Source: Gnetum montanum
Lineage: Eukaryota > Streptophyta > Gnetopsida > Gnetales > Gnetaceae
Direction of reading: 5' to 3'
Length of the DNA: 64,000 nt
NCBI GenBank assembly: GCA_015680685.1
Contig: MNCI01000273.1
Coordinates: forward strand, 28,324 to 92,323
Each line of letters begins with the position of its first letter. Positions within the stretch are counted from its first letter, which is position 1. Both the position numbers and the translations under genes were made by a program. The notes under the pieces are model-generated. The model saw only the letters and a program-made list of their open reading frames with translations. It ran no database searches and was not told where the DNA came from. Positions 46,401 to 58,470 of the stretch are shown here, in pieces.

Positions 46401-46689
46401 TTTTGTTTATTGTTATACTTTTTTGTTGATTAGCCATTTAATGTTATAACCAAAATGTCAACATAACCATTCTCAATGTTTACAACATTGACAATGTTCA
46501 CTACCACTATATATGCATATAGCCAATAATAAAACCAAAAGTTAAATTTAAAGATAAGATATCCATAACATATATAGCCATGGCCACACTACGTGGTAAA
46601 AATGTCAAGGAATAACAATCATCTATATCATGGTCTTGAACATAAGAAAAAAACAAATAGCCAACAAACTAAATTGAAGGAGGCTACTA

Positions 46690-49367
46690 AGTGGCATTTG
46701 GAGGAGGAAGTGGTGGATCATTCCCACCCTCACCGCTAGGATCATTAATGTCTCCTAAGGCCTAGAATGCAATAACATATAGCCAATTAGTAACCCATAC
46801 CCAAAATCATGACTTAAAAAAAACACTAAAACATAAAATATATCAAACATATGAAGATTTCGACTCCATTACTTCTGGGGGTAGATGGGGAAGGCCTTCC
46901 TCCAAATGATGGAGGATTTGATCGTCTATCATGTTGACCTAGTCAACATCCCCAAGATCAATGCTAGAGAGAATGTTGATCCTATCTATAGGAGTCCAAG
47001 TAGGAGGCTCATGGGTACTAGCAATTTTAGAGGTATCACTTGTAGCAGTGGTAATCTAAAAACTATGGGATTTCTCCACCTTGAGAGTACTTTCAAAAAG
47101 TTGATAAGCACTCTTTGGCTAGATCCCCTGGATGAAACACTCTCTCTTTCATCATTCAATTAAATCCTCTTTGAGCCACTTTAGGTAGGCCCCATGATCC
47201 ACCTTATATTGTTTCTTATGGACCTTTGTCTCTTGCCACAATCTAGGATCAAAATGTAGTGATCCTTTCAATCCTCAACCTTCTGGGAGATGAGATCCAT
47301 CTACATGCATTATTCCACCATCTCCCCTAAGACTACTACTTTGTCCCAAAAAACATGCCAATACGGTGCCCATGTGATCTTCTTACTCCATAATTTCACT
47401 GAGTTAGCCACTTGAGCTTTCACAAAGGCCTTACAGTCTTAGAGATCTCTAATTCTATACTCCTATATTTGAGTCTTTCCACTTAAGGACATAACTTCCT
47501 CCCATAGGGATTTTTTGGACCTCTCTAGCTCTGATGAAGTTTTGCACATGACATTGCTAAATTAGTAGTGGTCTTATACAACTTCATAAGTACACTAGAT
47601 ACATCATCCACTAAATTAGTAGATTCTTAGTAGTGATGGATAACATATCATCCATCGCCTCTATTGGATTCTAGTCCTACACTATTGGATAAATGTGCTT
47701 TATCTAAGGCCTAGAAATTTGGCTTGGATCTTGGAAACTCCATCATCTATTCCTGTACACTACTAGAAACTCCACAAGATTCTTTGGATAACCTAGAAAA
47801 AAAGAAAAGTGCCTATGGATTATCATAGAAGTATCAACATAGAGTCTAAGGATCTCCTCTTGAAGCTTGGTATCAAAAGAAATTGTCAAATAAAATCTAA
47901 TGTCCTCCATTAGGACCTTTTTAAAGGTCCACCTCTATACTAGGCCAATTACCTTATTTTGTAATAGTAGTTTTGGAAATGTACAAGACCTAAGCAAAGG
48001 ATATGATTTCTCTACATCAGGTTTTGTGAAGCAATCCATTGAAATTCTAAAGTGGCCCATGTTGGCATCAAGCCACTCTATAAATTCATCATGATGGCCT
48101 AATTCCCTTACCATCTTGGTGGGACCCTTTTCCCCATTAGTAACAATACCAAATAAGCCACAAAAGAGGACTGAACCTATGTCCATGTTCACCTTTATAC
48201 CTCAAATGATGATGCTAAAATGACCAACCTTCTCACCAAAGGAGGTGATGACATGAGACATCTCTGTAGCATGATTGGAAGGAATGGGTGCCACGAATAC
48301 ATTGAAAAAACCTACACATTAGATGTTTTCTTGAGTGTACCCAGGTTTCTGTCCCTTTTGTCACTCCTGTGTTGATGTCACTTCAGCAAACTTTAGGATG
48401 AGGGTATCCTCATGATGTGCACTTGAAAGTGGTATAGTGACATCAATTGAGGTGGAAGGTCCTGTGAAGTAATAACTAAAGGCTAGCATCATTATGAGAA
48501 ATTTCAACAATCAAGAAAAGAAATAGAACACTTAGAGCCATAAAATACTAGAAGCTATAGTTGTTACATTTACATTTCCTTTTCTTCTATGATCTGGAGG
48601 TCCCAGCTATACGGGTTTGATCCATGCCATCAACATCTACCTACCAATTGTACATCATATCATCATCCTTACACTTCTTGTGTACATGGTTAAACCTAGT
48701 GATGTATTCATCAAAGTTCCCTCTTAATTATTGATACATGAAAGTTTTGTTTTGATGATTCTTGGTGAATTTGTCCAAAGTAGTTTGAGTCACTACTAGG
48801 ATTTGATCATTGATGATCAAACCTTGATCATTGACCTTGCACCTACAAGAAGTTGTACAATCGATGGGGTTAAGGAAGGTAGTCATGCCAAAAGCATAAA
48901 ATCATTACAATAATCATGTTTACCCATGTAGACAATACATGATGCCAGGTAGGTTCTGGAATAATGTGTGGACTCTATGCACCACAATTAGAGTATTGTT
49001 AGTATTATACTAACTATACTCTGGCATTGTCCAAATCTCTATAAGGTAATTTAGGCTTATGGCATTTGCTGGTCCCCTTACGATCTTAGGAAGAAACTTA
49101 TCAATAATGTATCTAGTAATTAGGCTAGATGCCCGAAGCAACAAGGTCTCCACAACAACCTCCACTACATCCACAAACAAGTGTGACCACAACATCATAC
49201 TAAAGTTCCTAAGGAGGTAAGCACAAAAGTCCTTTTCCACAGGCCAAAACCACAATGAGAGTTTACCAAAAGGCATGTCATGTATTGGGGTGTTGGTCTT
49301 AGGAAAACCAATGTAGCACAAGATGCTAATCAACTCCACTATGATGAGGATAGACTTCAAAAAGATC
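46690..49367 (-). pseudogene. Intron-containing antisense gene of the giant element (copy 3)
   Basis: Minus-strand gene opposite to gag/pol. Exon a (49367-48924, 444 bp) has ILCYIGFPKTNTPIHDMPFG, a W...W motif run and IEIWTMPEY. Intron 48923-48843 (GTAAAC...CTTGTAG). Exon b (48842-48574) has DQILVVTQT. Intron 48573-48462 (GTAAAT...TTCACAG). Exon c starts at 48461 and holds MDIGSVLFCGLFGIVTNGEK and EFIEWLDANMGHF; it continues past 47935 through IRFYLTISFDTKLQEEILRL. The remainder to about 46690 ends in the acidic/Pro-rich last exon. Alignment with 8712-12420 places the three acceptors and two donors at the same points. Stops are present. Function unknown. Confidence 0.75.
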
Positions 49368-49390
49368 CTACATGAAGCAAAGCACAAAAA

Positions 49391-49670
49391 CATTATGACC
49401 AATTGAAATTTCTTAACAAAGTTAGAAAAAAATCCTAGTCGAAGATGAAATTAGCCTCCATAAAAAGCTCTAAGGTGTTTATCTAAATTACCTTAAGAAA
49501 TTCCACAAAAATGCATTATTATAACCTTTCAAAGAAAAAACATTATGACCTATTAGAGTTACTTAGGAAATTTAGACAAAACATCTAGTTAGAGGTGAAA
49601 TTAGCCTCTGTAAAAAGCTCTAAGGTGTTTTTCTAAGTAGGCTACACAAGGTTGTAATAATGTTTTCTTA
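49391..49670. repeat. ~151-bp tandem duplication upstream of the antisense gene
   Basis: Two diverged copies start with CATTATGACC at 49391 and 49542. Both include GATGAAATTAGCCTCC / GGTGAAATTAGCCTCT and AAAAAGCTCTAAGGTGTTT. The duplication lies just 5' (in gene sense) of the first recognisable exon acceptor. Confidence 0.75.
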
Positions 49671-51480
49671 AATAGAATCTAAATTATGCATAAATTTATA
49701 AAAAAACATCTAGATTATGCAAAGCATGCATAAATTTTGAAAAAGCATCGAACCTATGCACAAATTTAGAAAAAGCATCATAAACTTAGAAAAAACCATG
49801 TAACCGTAGTAAAAGCTACCTAAAAATAGAAAAAAATTTCACTATTCTTTAAAAAAAATTTGAACATTAGTTTTACATATTGACAAAGGAAAAACATAAG
49901 TTATACATATCAACCACTTCTATTTCCAAATGGTTAATGTGCTACAACCATGATTTTGTCTTGTTCACATAGCCATAACCAAAAAATTTCATTTCTACTC
50001 CAATTTTAGTGATTCTACCATGAAAAGAATCCTAAAATTATGACCTTATAGTGATGACCATTAAAATAAAAAAATTATCGCCATATATCCATAAAACATA
50101 AAAGAACGTAGCCAAAACTGTAGCCATCAACATTTTTCCCTTTTGTGTAGGGTTAGTAAAAAATTTATAGAAAATTCATTTTAAGTCCAATTGAAGTGAT
50201 TCTAGCTCTATTGGAAAGTTGAAGCCAAACCATACTCAACCTTAACTATAAAATATCCATAAAAGTTTCCATTTGTTGAAGAAAAAATTTTCAAAATCAC
50301 ATGAAATTGCAAAAGTAGCACAAACAACCTAACTATGCAACATTAGAAAAACAACCATAACTTCATCATTATTAATCCAAATTCAACAATAAAACATTTG
50401 TTAGAAATTGTAAAAAAAGGGCTATGAACCCATAACCTTCAATTGCATAAATTTTTAGCTGTTACCTCAAGAAAAAATACACAATATTACTTGCTTTTCC
50501 ATGCCAAAACATCAAAAACCTCAAAACCTAGGTTTTAGATAGCCATGGAACAATTGAAATAGTAAAAAAAATTGAAATTCATTAAATTTTACACCAAAAT
50601 ACTAGGGTAGGATTTTTTTGAAATTTAATTTTAACAAATCCTAAGGACTAGATCTAAAAAAATAGCCACATTGCAAAATTTTGGGGAAAAAGCATGAAAT
50701 AGCAAGCCTTATTTTCAAAATTGAATCTACAAAACATAAGGCAATGAAATGACAATGGATTTTTGTGGAAATGACCAAAATAGGAGGTGGGATTTCATTA
50801 GAATTTTTTTTTAATCTCTCTACCAGAGTAGATCTAGAAAAAATAGCCTTAACACATAGGAAGCAAAAAACTAGAAAAACCATAAGAAACAAAGGAAAAA
50901 ATAGGTGGAACTACCTACCTTGGAGCATAAAAAGAAGAAGCCTAAATGGAGATGGAACTAGGTACTTCTTCTAGCTTGAAGCATGTTCATCAACCTTTTG
51001 GATCATAAGGTTTTAGCTCTTTCCCCCTCATTGCTTTGGCACCATGGCAAGCTTAACGTTGGAAATGGCTAAAAACTAAGAAGTACAAGAGATAAAACCT
51101 AGCTATGAGGAAGATGGGAGGCTTCCATGTTGAAAGTTGGTTGTTGCTACCACAAGAACCTTTGCCAAATCTCTCCTCCAATGTGTTGTTGTTGTAGAAT
51201 GACTATTATGATCAAAAGTTGCAAATATTGACATATAAAACTCATCTAAAACCTAAATTCACATCTTAAAACTTGCTAATTCAATGTAGAATAGCTACAA
51301 GTGTGCTGAAGTGCAAAAAGGGAAAAGTCTAGTTCACATTAATTTTGGGTGGAAAAGTCTAGTTCACTTTTCAAAATTCTAAATTTTTGGATTGAGGGCC
51401 CCATCTTGCACCTTCTCTCTCCCAAAAATGACATTAACACTAAGATTTTTACTAATGTTGATACTTAAAACCTTAAGGCA
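49671..51480. other. Spacer upstream of the antisense gene
   Basis: AT-rich DNA with short repeats (AGAAAAAGCATC, TATGCAAAGCATGC). No gene is recognised. Frames at 50641-50892 (-) and 50765-50974 (+) overlap each other and show no motif. If the antisense gene has a promoter, it should lie here. Confidence 0.4.
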
Positions 51481-54400
51481 ACCTTAATCCCCATGAATCC
51501 ATGCTGGGAATACCATGCCTAGCATGGAAACATGACTCCTATTTCACAACACCATCAAAATATGAATATTTTGGTATTTCTAGTAACCCAAACCTACCTT
51601 TTTCAACCCCAAGTTCCCAAAAATGGGTGAGACATGAACAAAGCTAGACACTAAGGGATTCCACACTGGGGTAGCAATGCCTAGTGAAGAAGAAGAAGGG
51701 GGGGGGGGGGGGGGGNTTGACACACACTCTTACCTTTAACACCCATCTATCACAAGTTTGACCTCAACATTGACCCCATGTGACCTAGAACCCCTCCAAG
51801 CATCTTCAGTAAACTTGGAACCCCACCAAACTTAGTTGAAACTAGTTAAAATTGGCCAAAATCTAGGATTTAGTGTTTTCCATGCTAGGGGAGACTTATT
51901 CCACATTGAGCCTCTCACCCTCAACATGGATAGATGGCGAGAAGTTAAAAATTATCTAAATTGACTACCAAGTAGCCATTTTTCAAAGTTCAATGATCCC
52001 TAGACCCTACCAGAACCTTTTGGAGCTTCTAAAAACCTCAAAAGTAGTCAAATATGGTACAAAACTATCATCTATTTATCATCCATGTTGGGGCCACCAT
52101 TCTTAGAATGGAAGAAAGTAGGTACATTTCATAAGGCACTTAGAAGCCTCCAAACTATTGAATCTTGACACCCAATGTTGACCTTCGGCATTGGCAACCA
52201 CAAAGGTTGACATGCATGGTTAATTAGGTGTTAATTTGTCCTATATATGAATTTCTTCACTAAGAGATAACTCTTCCACATTAAGCCTCACACCCTCAGT
52301 GTGGATGGAAAAGAGTAAAGCCTACAAACCCCCTCATATCCTTCAAAATGACCAAATCTTGACCTTAGGCACTAATGGCCAAAGCTAGCAACCCTGTGAA
52401 CACTCAAGCATACTTAGAGTGATCATAAAATTCTAAAAAGCCCTTCCCAAAAATTTTCCACACTAATTATGAAATCCGTAGCATAGAAAATGTGGGGGAA
52501 TCCAAAAACATGCCCAATAACCCTTGAAAAAGCCAAATTTTAACATTAGATGTTAGTGATCGACACTAGCACCATTAGAAGCCTACATGCATGATCGAAA
52601 GTGATAAAAAATGGTTAAAAAGATTCTTCTCAATTTTTCATGTTAATCTTAGAAGCCCAAGTGTGGAAAAAAATGGGAAAAGCCCAAAAACCACTCATCA
52701 ACCTTCAAAATAGTGAGATGTTAATACCGAGTAATAATAATCATCATTAGCAAGCTCAAGGACCTAAATGCATGGTCGAAAATGATTCAAAAATGTGAAA
52801 ATATATTTCCCCCTAGTTTTCCATGTTTGGCATACCATCCCTAGCATATAAAAAGAGGGGAAAGCTTAAAAACCATCTAGAAAACTTCCAAACTAACTAG
52901 TTTTAACTCCAAACCCTAGTCCTCGACCTCGATAGCCCTAGAAGCACACATGCATGGTTGATTAAAGTCAAAACTAGGCTAGATCAGAGTTCTAGAGTGT
53001 TTCCATGTTGGGGATCCCCCTCCATGCTACCAAGAATGGAAATTAATTTTTAGACGCATTTAGGATCCATAAATACCTTAGAACAACATTAACTATACTT
53101 GCATGCACTCTAGGACCCTACTAACATCCTTTGGAGCCTTCAAACTTCAAGAAACTAATGAAAGAAGGTTAAAAATTATTCCCCCTAGTTTTCCATGCTT
53201 ATCATCTTAGTCCCAACATGGAAAAATGGGAAAGTTTAAAAAATACTTAGGAAGAGCTAAAATTACTAAAACATGACATGAAGCCCTGGTCCTCAACCTT
53301 GGTAGCATCAGAGGTTGACAAACATAGTTGATTGAGGTTAAATTTTTCCTAGACCTAAGATGAATAGTTCTTTCATGCCAAGGATTCATTTTTCCATGAT
53401 GAGAATACTATACCGAGTATGAAAACTAAAGGGGAAACTTGTTTAGGGCTCCTAAACACCTTAGAATAACATTAAATGACCTTTCATGCACTCTAGAGCC
53501 CTGGCAGTAGTCATTGGAGCCCTCAAACTTTCCAAAACTAATCCCATGTGGCCAAAAACTACTTTCTCCTCATTTTATACATCAATCCCTATATCATTAG
53601 CATGAAAAAATTGTGGGAAGTTAAAAAACCACTTAGGGAAGCTTAAAATTGCTACATTTTCACATGGATCCATAGCCCTTGGCCTTGGAAACTTTAGAGG
53701 GTAACATGCATGGTTGATTTTGATCTAAATTGGCCTAGATCTATGATTCTTTCTTCTTCCATGCTAGATTAACCTTCCTAGTGTGAAAACAAGGGGGAAA
53801 AGCTACTTTTCCACTTTTGGTGGCAAGATAACACTATTGGAAGTCAAAGATCTACACCAGAGAAGCCTAGGACCTCATAGTGTCAAGAGTTTACTTTTCT
53901 AACCTCATTTCATGCTTCAAAACTCATTATCCCCATTCGTCCATGCTAGAGTAACTCCCCTAGTATGGAAACAAAGGGTAAGACCTTAAGTACACTTAAA
54001 TAGCCTTGAAATGTGCCTAAAATTAGCCATAAATTTGCAAAATCAAAGCCTACAACCCTAGGGGCCTATAAACCTCATAAAAGTTCCTCTAAATCACTCT
54101 AAATTTATAAAAATAATTTTCCCCATATTTTCCATGCTAAGGATATTATGCTTCACATGGAAAAAAGGGGTAAGCCATTTTAACATGTTTTAACATTCAA
54201 ATTTACCTCAAAGTGCCTAGAAATGAAGCAAAAGGATGTACAACTTCTAGATCTTGGTTTTGGCTACTTTTTTGACCTCATTTAACCTTTTTTTGGCTAA
54301 TTCTTTGGTTTTCCATTGTGAACCCCTTTTTACCATGTTGGCAAGCATGGAAATAAGCAAGGAAGGATCTAGAACTTACTATTTGGCCTTTACAGACCTC

Positions 54401-54650
54401 TAGAGTATTTAATTTTGATGAATTTGATCCTGCACTACCTTGGGAACATTGTGGAATATTAATTTTAAACCTATGAGAATTCCAAAACCTATTTCCATTG
54501 GTTTAAATTCTGAGGATCCTTGTTTCCATGTTGAGCCTAGTGTGGAAGCCTCAAAACACTTGATTTCTAGGTCCAAATAGTCTTGATTAATTTCTAAACT
54601 TACTTAATAACCTTGTAGCCTTAAAACATGGTCTACTACATCCTAAAACT
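51480..54650. repeat. ~187-bp satellite-like tandem array inside the retrotransposon
   Basis: A TTTTCCATGCTAGG-like block followed by a CTAGCATGGAAAA-like block recurs near 51880, 52070, 52260, 52445, 52625, 52805, 52995, 53175, 53385, 53570, 53745, 53930, 54125, 54315 and 54510, an average spacing close to 187 bp. Units alternate: those at 52805, 53175 and 53570 share CTCGACCTCGATAG / CTCAACCTTGGTAG and CATGCATGGTTGATT-type ends, while those at 52995 and 53385 share CCTTAGAACAACATTAA and CATGCACTCTAG. This suggests a dimeric unit of about 380 bp. Strongly diverged. No coding frame is credible. Confidence 0.85.
51698..51716. other. G homopolymer ending in an N
   Basis: An 18-base G run directly followed by one N. 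Most likely a sequencing or gap-filling artefact within the satellite array. Confidence 0.8.
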
Positions 54651-54909
54651 AAATAAATATAATAATTTTTTACCTATATTAGCTAAATTTTACCATATAT
54701 GGCTTGTTTTGCTTGATGTTTGCCTTATTACATAGTATTTTGGCTTGTTTTTGGACTTGTGTTGCATTATTCACCTTGCTGATCTTATATGGCTTTTATA
54801 CAACGTTATGTGTTATTTATTTGGCTTATTATAGCTTTATTTTCATTTTTTTGACATTTAAATGGTATTAAATAGTGAGGTTTGACCTTCCCTGACCACC
54901 ATTTGACAC

Positions 54910-55020
54910 AATATGACCATGGCCCACTAAGGCCTTAAACTAGCATCATAGTCCACCAAGATTCTAAGCTAGCATCATGGCCTACTAAGGCCTAAAATTG
55001 GTAACATTGTGACATTTATT
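54910..55020. repeat. Minisatellite between satellite array and RT
   Basis: Three units of the CCTTAAACTAGCATCATGG type, the same unit and orientation as 46060-46400. The antisense cassette is thus bracketed by this repeat on both sides. Confidence 0.8.
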
Positions 55021-55214
55021 GGTTATTTGTAGGCTTCTTTCTAATGTTTCCCCTAGTTTGACCTTTGTTAATCTTTATTGCACTTTGTCAAATTGTCCCT
55101 ACCTCATTGATGACTTTGGATGGCCTTGATTGCATTACATTCCCATGTGTTTGCATAATTTTATAAAATTTTAGCATTATTTTTTAAATTTTACCTAGGT
55201 TCCACTTAATATGC

Positions 55215-56293
55215 ATTTGGTTAACATGCAAGATCAAAGTATGAGTACCTAGAAGAAAATTAGTTTGCCTTTCTATCTACATGGACCTCATGGTGATGTT
55301 GAATGATGTATCAACCATGATTGCCTAGATCTTGAGCCTAAGAATCTTGTAGACCAGATAGCCTCAATCAAGAAACCTTTAGAATGGCTTGAAAACCTAT
55401 TCAAAACCCTTAACTTAGAAGCAAGAGACATAACTGAAGACTTTGTAGTTGAGGTTCCTGTCGCAACACATGGTAGAAAGGAGAAAACCCTTAAAGTAAG
55501 TTCCCCATTGGAGCCTCAATGTGCTCAAGACATCACCAAGGTCTTACAAAGTAACATTAAAGTATTTGCTTAGTCATATAAAGATATGTTAGGCCAAGAC
55601 CCACATCTTTTCCAACATAATATCATACTAGACCCTAGTATTAGACCAATTAAGAAAAAAGTATGCAAAATTAGACCTAATTTGGCCTTAGTAGTTCATG
55701 ATGAAATATAAAAGCTCTACCAACTTGGTTTCATTAGGGTTGTTGACTACATAGAATGTGTATCCAACATAGTGGTAGTTCTTAAGAAAAATGAGAGCAT
55801 CCATATTTTCATTTAATTTTAAGACCTAAAAAAGGTGACTATCAAGGATGATTTCCCTTTGCCTAGTATTGATCAGCTTATCAATACTACAACCAAACAT
55901 GCCTTGTTATCCTTTATGGATGGATTCTTGAGGTATAACCAAATTAGGATTATCCTAGAGCACCAACATAACACAACCTTTATGATCCCATGGGGTAACA
56001 TTTTTTATACCATGATGCCCTTTAGCCTTAAGAACTCTAGAGTAACATACCAAAGATCCATGACCTATATCTTTAGTGATTACATGCTAGGTTTGCTTAA
56101 TGATTATGTAGATAACATAGCTGTGAAGTCCAATATAGCCAATGACCATGCTTATTCCATAGATCATGTGCTTAAATGATGCCTTAAATACAAGCTTAGG
56201 CTTAATCCTAAGAAGTGTATCTTTGGTGTCAAGATTGGTAAGATTCTTGGCTTTGCAATCTCTGAAGAAGGGATAAGTGTTAATCTTAATAAG
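55215..56293 (+). pseudogene. Tat-like reverse transcriptase, first part
   Basis: The leader has SYKDMLGQDPHLFQHNI (about 55577-55627), then IRPIKKKVCKIRPN and YQLGFIRVVDYIECVSNIVV. The open stretch 55835-56179 has IKDDFPLPSIDQLINTTTKH, LLSFMDGF, TTFMIPWGNIFY, MPFSLKN, VTYQRSM and YVDNIAVKS. The catalytic YVDD is changed to YVDN, which would abolish activity. It is cut at 56293 by the solo LTR and resumes after 57310, where the VNLNK / VKAIS junction of the thumb region reads through once one TSD is ignored. Confidence 0.9.
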
Positions 56294-57305
56294 TGATGAG
56301 TGGCGAGGTACCCCTACACTCAACCATATGAAATGAGTGTAGCACGCGTGATCCGGTCGAACTCCGTAGACTAAGTGCCTACACGCCCCATGGAACACTT
56401 GGGGTTAATCATTCATTGTCTTCTTAGACTTACTTGTAGTTGTCATGGTTTATGGTTAAGTAAGTCTAAGGTATATGATTTTTATAGCTTTTTATGTTTT
56501 ATGTCTTCTATGCTATCGAGGTGAAAGGTTGAGGAACTAACTAACTCTAACTAATGACTAAGCCTAAATTAACTAGTGTCAGCATCCATTCTCACTTACT
56601 GTACACACCCTGAACTATGCAGCTATGGCTACCAAATGCTAATCATTACTGGGATCACCACATGTAACGCATGTACTCCAAGTGGTCATATTAAGGCATT
56701 TAACTAGGAGGAAAGGGTTGAGGAAGCTATGTAGCCTAAGTGAGATGAGTGGCCGATTCCTTGAATAACCATACATATTTGGGACTACCACTGGGATTAC
56801 CAAGCATAGATCCTGGATATGCCACTGGGCTACCAAGTAGTCACGATGTTCGTAATCAAGTCGTACTCATACCGCATGCGATGAGGAGCCGATTCCTTGA
56901 CTAACTGTACACATATGTAGATGCTCGTAATCAAGTCATACTCATACCAAATTCTAGAAAAGTAATAAATAACAATAAATAAATCCTATTCCATGCACTA
57001 CAAGGTTTATCTGGAAAGCTCATCTTTATTGCCGTACACAACTTATGTTCAGATACAATGTTGCTCGAATAAAGATCCATTCACTTTGGGACTCCTACTA
57101 CGGGCACATGGAAAATATTCTATCTCTGGAGTGATCAATCTACCAGAGTTTTCCTACTTTTAGCCTACGATGGGAAATAAGAGGAGTGCCACCTCTTATT
57201 TATAGATTTGGTAGCGAACCGTGATATCATGTATGCGACATCGTAGGGGAAGATGTGATATTGCAGTGACGCGATATCGCGGCTTGTACATATCGTGTCT
57301 CATCA
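56294..57305 (-). mobile_element. Solo Athila-type LTR (1012 bp) in RT
   Basis: Plus-strand ends TGATGAGTGG and GTCTCATCA. TSDs ATAAG at 56289-56293 and 57306-57310 are exact. The first 190 bp are the reverse complement of 1-179 and of 22861-23043. TATAAATA is on the minus strand at 57204-57197, next to a GATATC/GCGATATCGC palindrome cluster at 57220-57295. No internal sequence remains. Confidence 0.95.
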
Positions 57306-58470
57306 ATAAGGTTAAGGCCATATCCAAATTAGTAATGCCTAAAAACCTTAAAGAGATTTGAGGATTATAATGAAGATTATAGTTTATTTGTAGGCTTATC
57401 TCTTAGCTTTTGAATAAGTTAGAGCCCAAGCAACACTTGCTTAAGAAAGGAGTTCACTATGAGTGGATGCCTGAATGCCAAGAGGCCTTTGAAAAACACA
57501 AGCCAAAATTAACATAACTATCTATAGTCTATCCTCTACAAGAGTGTAAATTATTTTAAATTTATCTTATCATCTCTGACACATCCATTACCTCTCTACT
57601 CTATTAGAAACATGATGAAAAAGCAAAAATGCCTATGTACTACCTTAGCCATGCGTTAGTTTCCCATGAGACCCTATACACTGAAGTGGAGAAGTATTTG
57701 CTAGCACTATTATTCTCATTGAATAAGTGGAGGCACTACCTCTTTAGAAGCCAAGTCAACATCATTTGCAAGGATAACATACTTTGAGCCATAATGACCA
57801 ACGTCTATGAATGTAGTCATATAGCCTAATGGAAAGCCATAATAGTATAATTTAATCTTTGTTATGTCTCTTAGTCCTCAATGAAAGGTCAAGATATAGC
57901 TATACAACTCACAATTTGACCTATTGATGACCAAGTAGCCATAGATCCTAGATTCTCTGATGAACACATTAACATAGTTAGCCAAGTGTTCAAGGGTTAT
58001 GAAGTAGTCATCAACTTTGATAAAGATTCAATTTCCCATGGAACTAGTGCCGCCACTATCATAAAATTCCCGTTTAGTGAAATTTGATCCTTTTCCTATT
58101 GTTTTGGATTCCCATGTACCAACAACATAGTGGAGTATGTGGGTTTGATCAGAGGGATGATGGTATCTTGTGATCTAGGAATTAGACATTTAATGATCAA
58201 AGGTAATTCACAACTCATGGTTATCCAAGTAATTGAGGTCTATGCATGAAAAGCTAAGTACTTACAATCTTACTGTAACCTAGGGAAGTAATTGTTACAA
58301 TAATTCATAAACATTGATATCCAACACATACCTTGAAATGAAAATACTATAGTTGATGCAATTGCAACATTAGCCCTTAGTGTGATGCCAAATGTGTTTA
58401 GCAAGTTTCCCACCTTAATCATGGACTATGCTGCTTGCATCACATAAAACACTAAGGATACCTTCATAGT
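57306..58470 (+). pseudogene. Tat-like RNase H and second (archaeal-type) RNase H
   Basis: After the solo LTR the frame gives VKAISKLVMPKNLKEI, KKGVHYEWMPECQEAFEKHK, YYLSHALVSHETLYTEVEKY and ALLFSLNKWRHYLFRSQVNI, the first RNase H. The second domain at about 58090-58440 has CFGFPCTNN(I)VEY-like CTNNIVEYVGLIRGMM, LGIRHLMIKGNSQLMVIQV and NTIVDAIATLA. A second RNase H between the first and integrase is typical of the Tat branch. Stops are scattered through both. Confidence 0.82.
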
